This document shows positions 43,116 to 52,010 of a stretch of DNA of 64,000 nt, piece by piece. The notes below the pieces were generated by a model that was not told the origin of the DNA, did no database searches, and was given only the letters and a program-made list of their open reading frames with translations. The DNA is from Thalassospira australica. GTDB taxonomy: Bacteria > Pseudomonadota > Alphaproteobacteria > Rhodospirillales > Thalassospiraceae. Position numbers and translations under genes: made by a program. Each line of letters opens with the position of its first letter. Position 1 is the first letter of the stretch. The stretch covers positions 1-64,000 of the forward strand of contig NZ_JRJE01000003.1 of NCBI RefSeq assembly GCF_000763295.1, in the 5' to 3' direction.

Positions 43116-43559
43116 ATGGGTTCGTCCTACGCAAAATCCGCGCAGCGCGCCTGGACATATTATCAGCAAGAAACCAAGCGCAGCAGCAAAGACATCAAGC
43201 GACTGAAAACATATGTCGATGACATCATCACAAGCTGTACGGCGTTTGACAAAATCTCCGACACCATCGGACTGGACAGCAACAAGAAGCCCAACAGTGC
43301 GGCACAACAGGCGACATCCATCATCAATGACACGCAAAACAGTTACTTCCTGCTTTCCGATCTGTTTGTGAAATTCGTCGAGGAAGATGAGGTCGAGGTT
43401 TCCAAAACCGGAACGCTCAATCAGGACGCCGCCCGCAAGGCTGCCGTGAAAGTACAAGGTACAGACAACACCTTGTCTGACAGCCTGTTTGAAACCCTGC
43501 AAACCATGGCAGAGCAAACCGCCATTGCCCTGGGCGGCGACCCCATGCCACTTGGTTAG
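43116..43559 (+). CDS. Unrecognised small protein paired with the PLD-like protein
   Basis: 147 residues from ATG 43116, with the strong ribosome site aaggagac. The chain is polar and looks all-helical (YAKSAQRAWTYYQQETKRSSKDIKRLKTYVDDII; NSYFLLSDLFVKFVEEDEVEV; DSLFETLQTMAEQTAIALGG). No signal peptide, membrane segment or known domain. It is 11 bp behind the PLD gene and must be co-transcribed and probably made in similar amount. A binding partner (inhibitor, immunity protein or chaperone) is the natural hypothesis; the sequence alone does not show it. Confidence 0.75.
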   Translation: MGSSYAKSAQRAWTYYQQETKRSSKDIKRLKTYVDDIITSCTAFDKISDTIGLDSNKKPNSAAQQATSIINDTQNSYFLLSDLFVKFVEEDEVEVSKTGTLNQDAARKAAVKVQGTDNTLSDSLFETLQTMAEQTAIALGGDPMPLG

Positions 43560-43598
43560 AGCTTCAGGCGCGCAAAAAGGAAACTGATTGGGGTATTT

Positions 43599-44861
43599 CT
43601 ACTTCTGCTCCGTCAGCAACGGCTCATAACGTTCATCTGTCAGCGTCTTGAGGAAGGCAACAATTGCATCGATGCGTTGGTTATCAAGCGCATCGCCCTG
43701 CTCAAGTTCTTCAAGCGAAATCGTATCGCTGACTTCTGGCGGCCCCCACGGCTTGCCGGTTTCCGGGTTGGTCTGGTTGATTTCGGCCTTGCTGTTGTAC
43801 TTGTTATAGAACCGTACCACGGTCTCAAGATCAGCAAACACGCCGTTATGCATATAGGGCCCGGTCACAGCGACATTGCGCAAAGACGGCGTTTTGTATT
43901 TGCCGCGATAGGCCGGATCATCAATCGCCGGATTATCAAGCAACCCGTTATCGGTAAACGCCACGTCCTTATCGTGCGCATCACGCATCGCGACATTGCG
44001 CGGCACACCGATATTGTGGAACTCGTAATTGGTGAAAGTTTCACCTTCTGCCGTTGGGCTGGTTTTCAACTGATGGCAGGTGTTGCAATTGGTAAATTGC
44101 TGCGAGAAGAACAAAACACGGCCCAGTTCTTCCTGCGGTGTCATTTTGTATTCCCCACGCAGAAAACGGTCATATTTGCTATCAAACGGGGCGAATTGGT
44201 CTTGCTGTTCAAATGCGGCAATCGCTTGCGTCATTGCGGCGTACGCCTGATCACTGTCTGACCAGACATCATCGCCAAACAGCGCCTTGAACCCGACGAC
44301 ATAGTCTTCATCTTCACGCAGGCGCGCAACAACGCTTGGCGCATCAGCCATGCCCATTTCAATCGGGTTTAAGGGCGGGCCTGCGGCTTGCTCGGCCAAG
44401 TCCTTTGCCCGGCCGTCCCAGAACTGGCCGCCAACAGCCACACCGTCATCACGCACATGAAACGGGGGGGAAAACTTGGTATAGGCTGCCATTGGCGTGT
44501 TGCGATCCCCCAGACTTTTACCATCATCGCCAAGTGAAAATGCCCCACCGGCAACATCAACCCGCGGATCGCGAAACGCCATTGACGGTTCGTGACAGGT
44601 TGCACATGCCATCGTCCGGTTGGCCGACAGATTGGGATCGAAATAAAGCGCCTCGCCCAATTCTGCCTTGCTGGCAAACGGGTTATCTTGTGCGGCGGAA
44701 ACCTCGGCAATATCCCGCGGTGTTGCGGCGGAAAGTCGTTCAAGAAACGCTGATGTTTCCTCGGCCTTGGCGGGTATGCTGGCACCTGCAACGCCAAACA
44801 TCAGGCCCGCAATGGTGGCGCAGATGCAAACACGGAAACGATGGTGACTGATGTGACGCAT
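43599..44861 (-). CDS. Di-haem cytochrome c peroxidase (MauG/CcpA family)
   Basis: 420 residues with a signal peptide (ending ASIPAKAEE). Two covalent haem sites: CATCH (Cys86, Cys89, His90) and CNTCH (Cys259, Cys262, His263). Family blocks GEALYFDPNLSANRTMACATCH, FWDGRAKDLAEQAAGPPLNPIEMG and KTPSLRNVAVTGPYMHNGVF are all present. Reduces hydrogen peroxide with electrons from a small cytochrome or, in MauG-like members, modifies a protein. Periplasmic. It is convergent with the PLD pair, and the two stop codons are only 39 bp apart. Confidence 0.93.
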   Translation of the reverse strand: MRHISHHRFRVCICATIAGLMFGVAGASIPAKAEETSAFLERLSAATPRDIAEVSAAQDNPFASKAELGEALYFDPNLSANRTMACATCHEPSMAFRDPRVDVAGGAFSLGDDGKSLGDRNTPMAAYTKFSPPFHVRDDGVAVGGQFWDGRAKDLAEQAAGPPLNPIEMGMADAPSVVARLREDEDYVVGFKALFGDDVWSDSDQAYAAMTQAIAAFEQQDQFAPFDSKYDRFLRGEYKMTPQEELGRVLFFSQQFTNCNTCHQLKTSPTAEGETFTNYEFHNIGVPRNVAMRDAHDKDVAFTDNGLLDNPAIDDPAYRGKYKTPSLRNVAVTGPYMHNGVFADLETVVRFYNKYNSKAEINQTNPETGKPWGPPEVSDTISLEELEQGDALDNQRIDAIVAFLKTLTDERYEPLLTEQK

Positions 44862-44977
44862 GGATAATACTTTGACTGGGGCGGCGATTGGTGGCGTTCA
44901 GACAGCTTTTCTATCGCGAACGCTTTGCATTTACACCTACAGAGTTGCCCCCTGCCTTGATAAAAGTCAATGGTCGT

Positions 44978-45784
44978 TCAGTTAGCCCCGATGCCGTGCT
45001 TCCCATAAAGTGCGCGGTACTCGGGTGTTTGCGACTGGCGGATGATCTCGTGACTGATCTTGCGCACCAAGTCAGACGAAATGTTTTTGGCTGAAAACAT
45101 CAGGCGGACTGGCTCCCTGCCCAAGACAAAGGGGTGTTCTTCGACACTGTTGCCATATCCCTGTTTTTTGGCCTGCGCGATATAGGTCGCCGGGATACCA
45201 AGCAAAAGATCAATTCGATCTGCCAGTAACAACTGTAAACCATGCCCGCTGATAGAAACGCCACTGACATGTTTGGCCCCTTGCGGGCTATTGCGAAACG
45301 CCTCGAACGCTTCACCACGATATGCGCCGTTGACAGACCCAATTACAAGATTCTGTGTAATCACATCATCCAAACTGTCAATTTGCAGGGCCTGTGCATC
45401 ACCCTGCCTTACGGCAAACCCGATCAATTCATTGCGATACGGGACCGAAAACCAGCCAATCTTTGATCTTTCTTCGGTAAAGGAAGCAGACGGCAACACA
45501 TCAAGTTGACCGTGCTTAAGCGCATAAAGGGATCGCTTCCAGGGCAGGAAGACAAAACGGAATTCGCACCCGACAGCCTCCATGACCTTGGCAATAAAAA
45601 CATTGTCGATGCCAACCGCCACGCCATTCGAGTCCTTGACGCTAAACGGGCTATAACTCTCCGAAGCTCTGATTGTCAGCGGTCGTGTACACGCGCTGAG
45701 CGGCTCTGCCATGCTTGCCGTCTCGCCCCCCACAAGCAAGATCAACAACAAAGCCAAGCATGGCAAACGGCGCCAAGCGGCCAT
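44978..45784 (-). CDS. Orphan family-3 solute-binding protein
   Basis: 268 residues with a signal peptide (MAAWRRLPCLALLLILLVGG..., ends MAEPLSA) and an SBP_bac_3 domain: YSPFSVKDSNGVAVGIDNVFIAKV, FVFLPWKRSLYALKHGQLDVLPS, and NGAYRGEAFEAF. The FxPWxR.......G.D segment is typical of polar-amino-acid-type binding proteins in this class. No permease or ATPase is nearby, so it may serve a distant transporter or a sensor. A second protein with the same FxPWxR motif is at 61079. Confidence 0.85.
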   Translation of the reverse strand: MAAWRRLPCLALLLILLVGGETASMAEPLSACTRPLTIRASESYSPFSVKDSNGVAVGIDNVFIAKVMEAVGCEFRFVFLPWKRSLYALKHGQLDVLPSASFTEERSKIGWFSVPYRNELIGFAVRQGDAQALQIDSLDDVITQNLVIGSVNGAYRGEAFEAFRNSPQGAKHVSGVSISGHGLQLLLADRIDLLLGIPATYIAQAKKQGYGNSVEEHPFVLGREPVRLMFSAKNISSDLVRKISHEIIRQSQTPEYRALYGKHGIGAN

Positions 45785-45981
45785 GATATTCTCCCCTCAC
45801 CCCATATTGGTTCAGCACACCCTTTTTCTTTTGAACGCATCGGGCTGTCTGAAATTCTATTGCCTTTTGGTGAATGCTTCCTCCGCCACCTGCCAAAGAT
45901 CATGCACCAAAATGGTGCAAAATCAAAGAGTTCGCCTTTTCAATGATCGTTCGATCGCAAGTACGGTCTGATTTGGCACAA

Positions 45982-46509
45982 TCACGCCAAATCCTTCGGG
46001 ATGGATTGAACGTATTCCTGTGCCAGATCGGCATAGCGATCGGCCGACACTTTGAAGAATTCGATCTCTTCCTGCGTCAAATCACGCACCTTGCGCGCAG
46101 GAACACCGGCCCAAAGTTCACCTGCGGGAATGCGTTTTCCCGGTGCCAGCAGCGCATTGGCGCCAAGCATCCCGCCCTGCTCAATCACGCAGCCATCCAT
46201 CACGGTCGCCCCCATGCCAACAAAGCTTCGGTCTTCAAGGGTGCAGGCATGAATGATTGCTGAATGACCGATGGTAACGTCATCACCGATATAGGTCCCG
46301 AACTTGCCCTTGGCGACATGCACCATGGTCAGGTCCTGAATGTTGGTGCGAGATCCGATGCGAATTTCATGCACATCCCCACGGATGACGCAGCCAAACC
46401 AGATACCGGTTTCGGCCCCAATCTCGACATCGCCGATGATGGTCGCGTTGGGGGCGATAAACGCGGTTTCATCAATGGTGGGCTTCACCCCGCGATAAGA
46501 CAAACGCAT
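45982..46509 (-). CDS. Gamma-class carbonic anhydrase family protein
   Basis: 175-residue left-handed beta-helix (hexapeptide-repeat) protein that forms trimers. The zinc histidines are His64 (TMVHV), His82 (IGHSAIIH) and His87. GVPARKVRDLTQEE is the usual C-terminal family end. The typical CamH/YrdA-type reaction is CO2 hydration, but many members have other or no measured activity. Start ATG 46509 (MRLSYRGVKPTID); a frame start at 46545 is not ATG and lacks family sequence. Leftward gene, 132 bp before the argC terminator. Confidence 0.9.
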   Translation of the reverse strand: MRLSYRGVKPTIDETAFIAPNATIIGDVEIGAETGIWFGCVIRGDVHEIRIGSRTNIQDLTMVHVAKGKFGTYIGDDVTIGHSAIIHACTLEDRSFVGMGATVMDGCVIEQGGMLGANALLAPGKRIPAGELWAGVPARKVRDLTQEEIEFFKVSADRYADLAQEYVQSIPKDLA

Positions 46510-46640
46510 GGCTATGGGACCTTTCACAAAATGGCGCTCTGACAATTGCTGTTAGTTTAAGGGCGACGCCCCCGACATGAAAGACTGCTGTGACAAAATT
46601 CGACCAACGCCCAACCAAAGACAACAACAGCGCAAAATAA

Positions 46641-46670
46641 AAAAGGCGGAACCGTCTGGCTCCGCCCTTG
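46641..46670 (-). terminator. Terminator of argC
   Basis: Stem aaggcggaacc / ggctccgccctt (one mismatch) with a 4-nt loop, then TTTTTTATTTTG on the minus strand, 20 bp past the argC stop. Confidence 0.9.
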
Positions 46671-46690
46671 ATGCTTTGTTGTTGGTCCGA

Positions 46691-47737
46691 TTACGGGAAC
46701 AGTGGCTCGATCTCAAGCCCCATGGTTTCCGGCAGGCCCAGCATGACATTCATATTCTGAACCGCCTGCCCCGATGCCCCTTTGACCAGGTTGTCTTCCA
46801 CCGCAACAATGATCACACGCCCCGGCACACGATCCTTGACGACCCCCATCAGGACATAGTTCGACCCACGCACATGGCGGGTTTGCGGTGTGACACCAAA
46901 TGGCAGAATGCGCACAAACGGCTCGTCAGAAAACCGTTTTGCAAGGGCGGCCTGAATGTCCTCGGCGGTCGTGCCATCGGTCATTTTGACATAGATGGAC
47001 TCAAGAATGCCGCGGCTCATCGGCATCAGATGCGGGGAAAAGTTCACCACAACATCACTGCCCGATGCCCATGCAAGGCCCTGTTCGATTTCCGGTGCAT
47101 GGCGATGCCCGCCGGTGCCATAGGCATGAATGCCTTCGGTCACTTCGGCATAAAGCGTCATTTCCTTGGGCGAACGGCCTGCGCCCGTCACACCGGATTT
47201 GGCATCAATGATGATGTCATCGGCATGAACAAGCTTGCTTTCGATCAGTGGCGTCAGCGCCAACTGAACCGGCGTCGGATAGCATCCCGGATTGGCAACC
47301 ACACGTGCCGCCTTGATCTTTTCACGGTGCAGTTCCGTCAGGCCATAGGCCACTTCTTTCTGCAAATCCTGTGCGGCGTGGTCTGCGCCATACCATTCCT
47401 TATAGGTCGCCGGATCAAACAGACGGAAATCGGCAGAAAGATCAACAACCTTCACATGTTTAGGCAGACCGGCAATCACTTCCTGCGTCGTGCCATGCGG
47501 CAGCGCACAGAAAATCAGGTCAACCGTTGACCAGTCAGCATCTTCGATCTTGATCATGGTCGGCAGATCGATATGGGCAAGATGTGGGAACACTTCCCCG
47601 AATGGACGTCCGGCGCGTCGGTCTGCGGTCAACAGGGTGATGTCCGCAGCATCATGGTGCGCAAGAATACGAACCAATTCCGCCCCGGTATAGCCACTGG
47701 CACCGAGAATTCCGACTTTGACCTTAACGTCACTCAT
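46691..47737 (-). CDS. argC: N-acetyl-gamma-glutamyl-phosphate reductase
   Basis: 348-residue dehydrogenase of the third arginine-synthesis step, cytoplasmic. NADP site VGILGASGYTGAELVRIL, catalytic Cys152 in VANPGCYPTPVQLAL, and the family region GTGGHRHAPEIEQ with its active-site His. All expected motifs are present, length normal. Start ATG 47737 has ribosome site taggagcaag. In many alphaproteobacteria argC directly follows rpsI; here a secreted unknown and an acetyltransferase separate them. Confidence 0.97.
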   Translation of the reverse strand: MSDVKVKVGILGASGYTGAELVRILAHHDAADITLLTADRRAGRPFGEVFPHLAHIDLPTMIKIEDADWSTVDLIFCALPHGTTQEVIAGLPKHVKVVDLSADFRLFDPATYKEWYGADHAAQDLQKEVAYGLTELHREKIKAARVVANPGCYPTPVQLALTPLIESKLVHADDIIIDAKSGVTGAGRSPKEMTLYAEVTEGIHAYGTGGHRHAPEIEQGLAWASGSDVVVNFSPHLMPMSRGILESIYVKMTDGTTAEDIQAALAKRFSDEPFVRILPFGVTPQTRHVRGSNYVLMGVVKDRVPGRVIIVAVEDNLVKGASGQAVQNMNVMLGLPETMGLEIEPLFP

Positions 47738-47909
47738 TTCAAATCTTGCTCCTAAAAGCTGCCCGAAGATGGGCAGGTATCAATAACGCGCGGATGTTGG
47801 CAAACAAGCCCCCGAGATGCAAGCAATTAGGCGGCAAATATCGCTTATATTCCGCAACATGCCCTCGTGGCTCACATGAGGCGTGAACATGCCCGCAGTT
47901 CCCCCCCCA

Positions 47910-49274
47910 CTATTTCTGGCGTGCGCGGCGAACGGTGGACGGACAGGCGCGCTTGTCCTCGGGCAATACGGTATAGAATTTTTCGATCGCCTCATACCCG
48001 GTCGGGCGTGCGACCGGATAGCTTGCGACATATCGACGGTCAGACAGTCCAAAGTCGCTGGCCTTCAAACCCGATCGCTGCAGCCACATCCGTTGATGGG
48101 CGTCAGACAGGACAACCTGCGGATCATCGACCAAAAAGATCGCATCGCGTGCCAGCCGGTCATTGTATTTATGATGCGTCGGCAGCCACGCCGCCAGCTG
48201 TTTGCGCAGCTCGCCGGGGCTTGGGACATCGCTTGTTCGGGTGACGAATTTTGTCATCCGTTCCACAAGCTGGCTGATATCACCCGGCGGCACGGACCCG
48301 TGCGTTGCCCGGTCGATGAAGAATGCCAGATCAATCTCGGTCGGATCACGCCCAATGACCGATTTGATCGCACCATAAAGATTGAAAAATCGCGCTATCT
48401 TACCGCCATCTGCATTGACTGCGTCATAAACCCGATGATAGGCGGCCTGTACTTCTGCCCGCGCGCCATAGGCAGCAAAGCGCCGGGTAAAGTCATCACG
48501 CTTCTGATCATCCACCCAGATCGCACACAATACATCAAAGGCCGCGTCATTATTGCCAAGGGCAAGTCTGTGCATGTCTTCGGTAAACGGGCCAAACACG
48601 CTTTGCAGCAGGCCGGGATTGGCGCGCTCTGCGGCAAAAAGGATTTGCTGGATTTCCGCCCCGGCCCCGGCCGTCGCCCCGCGCGGCCCCCAGGTCAGAT
48701 AGGCGCGTGGATCGTTTGTATGGCAATAGGGATCACCTTCAAGAAACGTCTTGCCACTGCGCGGATTTCTCGACTGACAGAAATTGAACTGGATCACGTC
48801 ATAATCGGTACCTTCCAGCGCGAAGGTCAGATGATTGGCACGTGTGATCGCATCGGGTGGTGCCATGTTGGTCGGCATTAACAACCGCCAAAGCCCAACC
48901 GTGATCGCCCCATAATTTTCCGCCCCGACTGCAGCCCTCACGGCTGCGTTCAAACACGGTTGCAAATCAATGATCGCCTGGCGGGTTTTGGCCCCGACAA
49001 TCCCGTCTGCCCCGCCATAGCTGCCCGGGGATTTGCCGCTACAATTTGCTGCCTGCGCAAAAAGGTTTTGCTGAAACACAGCAACCGACCCATATCGCCC
49101 CAACGTCAAGGCGCGGTTTTCAAAACGGTATAAAACCTGCGCAAGATTTTGCGCCTGCGCCGAACGACCGATGCATCCAAACACAACCATTCCCGCCATC
49201 AGCAATACGGCCAATGACGGGAACAATCTGTATTTGAAATGAAATGGCTGGCTGCGAAACAGAGCAGACCTCAC
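47910..49274 (-). CDS. Secreted protein with peptidoglycan-binding-like N-terminus and possible lysozyme-like core
   Basis: 454 residues. Signal peptide (hydrophobic 16-33, ends SAQAQ). Residues about 55-95 look like a peptidoglycan-binding repeat (LGRYGSVAVFQQNLF...DGIVGAKTRQAIID). A middle domain contains LTFALEGTDYDVIQFNFC and AYLTWGPRGATAGAGAEIQQIL, where a buried Glu (in ALEGTD) and the GATAG turn recall lysozyme/chitosanase-type folds. The resemblance is by eye only. Six cysteines fit an exported protein. It lies 173 bp upstream of argC and 7 bp downstream of an acetyltransferase gene (same strand), so the two may be co-transcribed. Confidence 0.7.
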   Translation of the reverse strand: MRSALFRSQPFHFKYRLFPSLAVLLMAGMVVFGCIGRSAQAQNLAQVLYRFENRALTLGRYGSVAVFQQNLFAQAANCSGKSPGSYGGADGIVGAKTRQAIIDLQPCLNAAVRAAVGAENYGAITVGLWRLLMPTNMAPPDAITRANHLTFALEGTDYDVIQFNFCQSRNPRSGKTFLEGDPYCHTNDPRAYLTWGPRGATAGAGAEIQQILFAAERANPGLLQSVFGPFTEDMHRLALGNNDAAFDVLCAIWVDDQKRDDFTRRFAAYGARAEVQAAYHRVYDAVNADGGKIARFFNLYGAIKSVIGRDPTEIDLAFFIDRATHGSVPPGDISQLVERMTKFVTRTSDVPSPGELRKQLAAWLPTHHKYNDRLARDAIFLVDDPQVVLSDAHQRMWLQRSGLKASDFGLSDRRYVASYPVARPTGYEAIEKFYTVLPEDKRACPSTVRRARQK

Positions 49275-49280
49275 ACCGGT

Positions 49281-50180
49281 TTACGGGCTTGTGACGAACA
49301 TTTCGTCAAGCTTAACCGGGCTTTTCAGCAACGCCAAGCGATAGCGACCGACCTTTTCAAATCCCAACGCCGCATAGGCCTTGGCGGCGGCTTCGCTGTC
49401 GGTTGACAGGATCGCGCGGCCAACCCCGCGTGAACGTGCCGCCAGAAGCGTCTTGGCAATCAGAATACGGGCATATCCGTTTGATCGGTGTTCGGGCGGG
49501 GTCCAGACCGGGCCAACCTGCACCATATCGGGCAGCGTCGCGTTAAAGCCCGACAGTGACACCGGCCTGCCATCAACGATCAAACCCCACATGTTACGCG
49601 CATCAAGTGCGTGCACAAGCCGCGAGGCGATCTTGCCATCAAGACTTGGCGTATCTTGCGCCCCCAGTGCTTCGATTTCATAGGCCCGCAACCACCGTAA
49701 AAGTGTATTGCGTTCGACCTGCCCGGCATCGACCATCTGAAAATCATCGGCACGCGCATTGTCCGGCACGATCAGGTCTTTCAGATCAAGCGCATAAAGG
49801 ATGTCAGATGCATTGATGGCATATTGTGCGTTTCCAAGACCAAGCTGGCCCAGCATGTCTTGCGCCGGGCCCGCATCGCCAAAAACACCCGCAACAGACT
49901 TAAGCGGATCACTGATAAAGGCCCGGGTCAAACCGGCGGGGATCGCGGGATGATCACCGGCCTCAATGAACAGATTGCCGTTTGCAAACTGGGCCACCAT
50001 CGCATGAATGGTCCCATCAGCGGCAACTTCCCCAAAATAGCATCCAGAAAGGGGATGACGACGTCGCTCGATACCGGCAGTTCGCAGGTTCCCGCGCAGA
50101 ACCATGCTGGTTGCAGCATGATTGGCAAGGAATGCGTTTGCGGCATCAAGATCGGCGTCGTGCAGCTTTCTGTACTGCAT
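49281..50180 (-). CDS. GNAT family N-acetyltransferase
   Basis: 299 residues from ATG 50180 (MQYRKLHDADLDAANAFLA) with ribosome site gaaaggga. The C-terminal GNAT domain has VGPVWTPPEHRSNGYARIL (acetyl-CoA loop R-x-x-G-x-A) and STDSEAAAKAYAALGFEKVG. The N-terminal half is a second, degenerate GNAT-like region, so this is a tandem-type acetyltransferase. Substrate unknown. The stop is 7 bp before the secreted-protein start, so both may share a transcript. It follows rpsI by a strong terminator. Confidence 0.86.
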   Translation of the reverse strand: MQYRKLHDADLDAANAFLANHAATSMVLRGNLRTAGIERRRHPLSGCYFGEVAADGTIHAMVAQFANGNLFIEAGDHPAIPAGLTRAFISDPLKSVAGVFGDAGPAQDMLGQLGLGNAQYAINASDILYALDLKDLIVPDNARADDFQMVDAGQVERNTLLRWLRAYEIEALGAQDTPSLDGKIASRLVHALDARNMWGLIVDGRPVSLSGFNATLPDMVQVGPVWTPPEHRSNGYARILIAKTLLAARSRGVGRAILSTDSEAAAKAYAALGFEKVGRYRLALLKSPVKLDEMFVTSP

Positions 50181-50265
50181 ATCGGGGGTCCCTTTCAGAT
50201 CAGGGGTTTCAAGGCTGCCTTTTCGGAAAGCCCATCTGGAACTTCCATGAAAAAAGCACAAAAAA

Positions 50266-50296
50266 AGATGGCCCGCTGAACCAGCGGGCCATCTTG
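50266..50296 (-). terminator. Terminator of rplM-rpsI
   Basis: Perfect 13-bp stem aagatggcccgct / agcgggccatctt with a 5-nt loop, and TTTTTTTGTG on the minus strand, 28 bp after rpsI. Confidence 0.95.
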
Positions 50297-50324
50297 AAAT
50301 CGCGTATCGCGTAAGCGTGCCGGT

Positions 50325-50819
50325 TTAGCGCTTCGAGAACTGGAAGCTACGACGGGCTTTGGCGCGACCGTATTTTTTACGTTCGACAGCACGCGAGTCA
50401 CGGGTGAGGAACCCACCAGCTTTAAGTGACGGACGCAGTGCAGGTTCGAAGGTGGTCAGCGCACGGGAGATACCATGACGAACGGCACCGGCCTGACCGG
50501 AAAGACCGCCACCGGTAACGGTGCAGACAACATCGAACTGATCTTTACGATCGGTTGCGGTGAACGGCTGGTTGATCACCATGCGCAGAACCGGACGTGC
50601 GAAGTAATCTTCGAACTCACGACCATTGACGGTGACTTTGCCCGAACCCGGTTTGATCCAGACACGTGCAATTGCGTTCTTACGACGACCGGTTGCATAG
50701 GAACGGCCCTGTGCGTCGATCTTCGGTTCCGGCAGGGTGCCTTCTTCTACAGAAGCAGCAGCGACGTCGCCGCTCTGTGCCAGATCCTTGAGATCTTCAA
50801 GAGTTTTGGTTTCGGCCAT
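50325..50819 (-). CDS. rpsI: 30S ribosomal protein S9
   Basis: 164 residues, longer than the 130 of E. coli because of an N-terminal extension ([26 protein letters not shown]), which is common in alphaproteobacteria. The core is standard: [47 protein letters not shown], and the tail [14 protein letters not shown] that reaches the decoding-site tRNA. Its ATG overlaps the rplM stop by one base (TAATG), so the two are coupled. Confidence 0.98.
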   Translation of the reverse strand: MAETKTLEDLKDLAQSGDVAAASVEEGTLPEPKIDAQGRSYATGRRKNAIARVWIKPGSGKVTVNGREFEDYFARPVLRMVINQPFTATDRKDQFDVVCTVTGGGLSGQAGAVRHGISRALTTFEPALRPSLKAGGFLTRDSRAVERKKYGRAKARRSFQFSKR

Positions 50820-51286
50820 TATTTAGCACTCCGCTTATTCTTTTCGTTCATAGCCGCAACGTCGAGTACTTCCGGCTTCTGAGCGTCATGCGGATGCTCG
50901 GTACCAGCGTAAACGTGCAGCTTGGAAAGAACCTGGCTGCGCAGCGGGCCACGGCTCATCATACGCTCAACAGCTTTGATGATGACGCGTTCCGGGTGCT
51001 CACCGTTCAGGAGCTTGTCCATGGTGCGTTCTTTGATGCCGCCCGGATAACCGGTGTGCCAATAGAACTTCTTGTTCTGAAGTTTACGGCCAGTCAGTTT
51101 GACTTTTTCGGCATTGACGATGACGATGTGATCGCCACAATCCATGTGCGGGGTAAACATAGCTTTATGCTTACCACGGAGACGGTTGGCAACAACAGCA
51201 GCAAGGCGGCCAAGGACGACGTCTTCAGCGTCGACCACGAACCATTTGCGCTCGATGTCGCTCGGTGTCGCAGTGAAGGTTTTCAT
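50819..51286 (-). CDS. rplM: 50S ribosomal protein L13
   Basis: 155 residues from ATG 51286 ([20 protein letters not shown]). Conserved L13 segments [50 protein letters not shown] and [19 protein letters not shown] are all seen. It joins 23S rRNA domains I and II early in 50S assembly and is an autogenous regulator of its operon in other bacteria. The frame upstream of the ATG is not conserved and contains the leader hairpin. Confidence 0.98.
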   Translation of the reverse strand: MKTFTATPSDIERKWFVVDAEDVVLGRLAAVVANRLRGKHKAMFTPHMDCGDHIVIVNAEKVKLTGRKLQNKKFYWHTGYPGGIKERTMDKLLNGEHPERVIIKAVERMMSRGPLRSQVLSKLHVYAGTEHPHDAQKPEVLDVAAMNEKNKRSAK

Positions 51287-51316
51287 TATTTCTATACTCG
51301 AAAACTGGGTTCCACG

Positions 51317-51375
51317 GAGGGATTGTTCCCTCGTTGAAAGTCGGCGCATTATGCCAGCATTCAACAGGAAAACAA
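51317..51375 (-). promoter_or_regulatory. Promoter and leader hairpin of rplM-rpsI
   Basis: On the minus strand, TTGTTT (51375-51370) and CATAAT (51353-51348) are 16 bp apart, giving a start near 51341. The short leader that follows has a perfect hairpin gaggga-acaa-tccctc (51332-51317), 31 nt before the L13 ATG. It could be a binding site for feedback by L13 or simply protect the mRNA end. Confidence 0.5.
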
Positions 51376-51441
51376 CAGGAATATTTCTTTTTAAAACAAT
51401 GACTTATTTGTCGCGGTATTATTTTACCACACAAATCCAGT

Positions 51442-51882
51442 CTATTTTTCCGCCGGTGGCATCGCATATGTACCAACCACATGCGCACAAAGACTGCCAT
51501 CAACTGCGGATCGAATATGGCATTCCGCAATCAAAAGCCGCCTGCCCGCCTTCAGGATTTTGGCCTCTGCCATCAGATCACCGGGCTTTGCCCCGGACAG
51601 GAAATGTACCGTCGCCTCGGTCGTAACGGCCAGATCCGCCTTGGGAACAACCAGCCACGCAACCGCATAAAGCGCGATATCAGCCAGAGCGAAAATTGCG
51701 GGCCCCGTAATGACATTGCCCGGACGCAGATGACGTTCGTTAAACGGCAAACGCAGGATGGCGGTATCATCGGACAAGCTTACGGTCCGCACGCCCATAT
51801 CCCCGACAAACGGGACCTTTTCACGCATTATGGCATCAAAATCCGCAGGCGTAACACCGGTCCGGGTTTCGGAACTGTTCAT
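51442..51882 (-). CDS. PaaI family hotdog-fold thioesterase
   Basis: 146 residues from ATG 51882 (MNSSETRTGVTPADFDAIM) with ribosome site gggagg. The hotdog core is FNERHLRPGNVITGPAIFALADIALYAVAW with the catalytic Asp/Gly helix region, then TTEATVHFLSGAKPGDLMAEAKILKAGRR. It hydrolyses an acyl-CoA, identity unknown. A frame extending back to 52122 has no conserved residues and overlaps the next gene's end. It lies between rplM and the enoyl-CoA hydratase region, a neighbourhood also kept in other alphaproteobacteria. Confidence 0.88.
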   Translation of the reverse strand: MNSSETRTGVTPADFDAIMREKVPFVGDMGVRTVSLSDDTAILRLPFNERHLRPGNVITGPAIFALADIALYAVAWLVVPKADLAVTTEATVHFLSGAKPGDLMAEAKILKAGRRLLIAECHIRSAVDGSLCAHVVGTYAMPPAEK

Positions 51883-52010
51883 GGCTTGGCAGCCTCCCTT
51901 GATTGCCGCTTGTAATGCAGCATTTTTGGTTGATGGAAGACAGCCTCGCATAACGTTTACGTTAACGTCAACAATTTGCGTCCATTGATACCCATTTGAT
52001 GCAACACACC

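Noticed and set aside
46577-47530. 317-codon antisense frame over argC
   Set aside because: argC is complete with its catalytic Cys; the antisense frame is a shadow.
47883-48881. 332-codon plus-strand frame opposite the secreted protein
   Set aside because: The minus-strand protein has a signal peptide and ordered motifs; the plus-strand one has neither.
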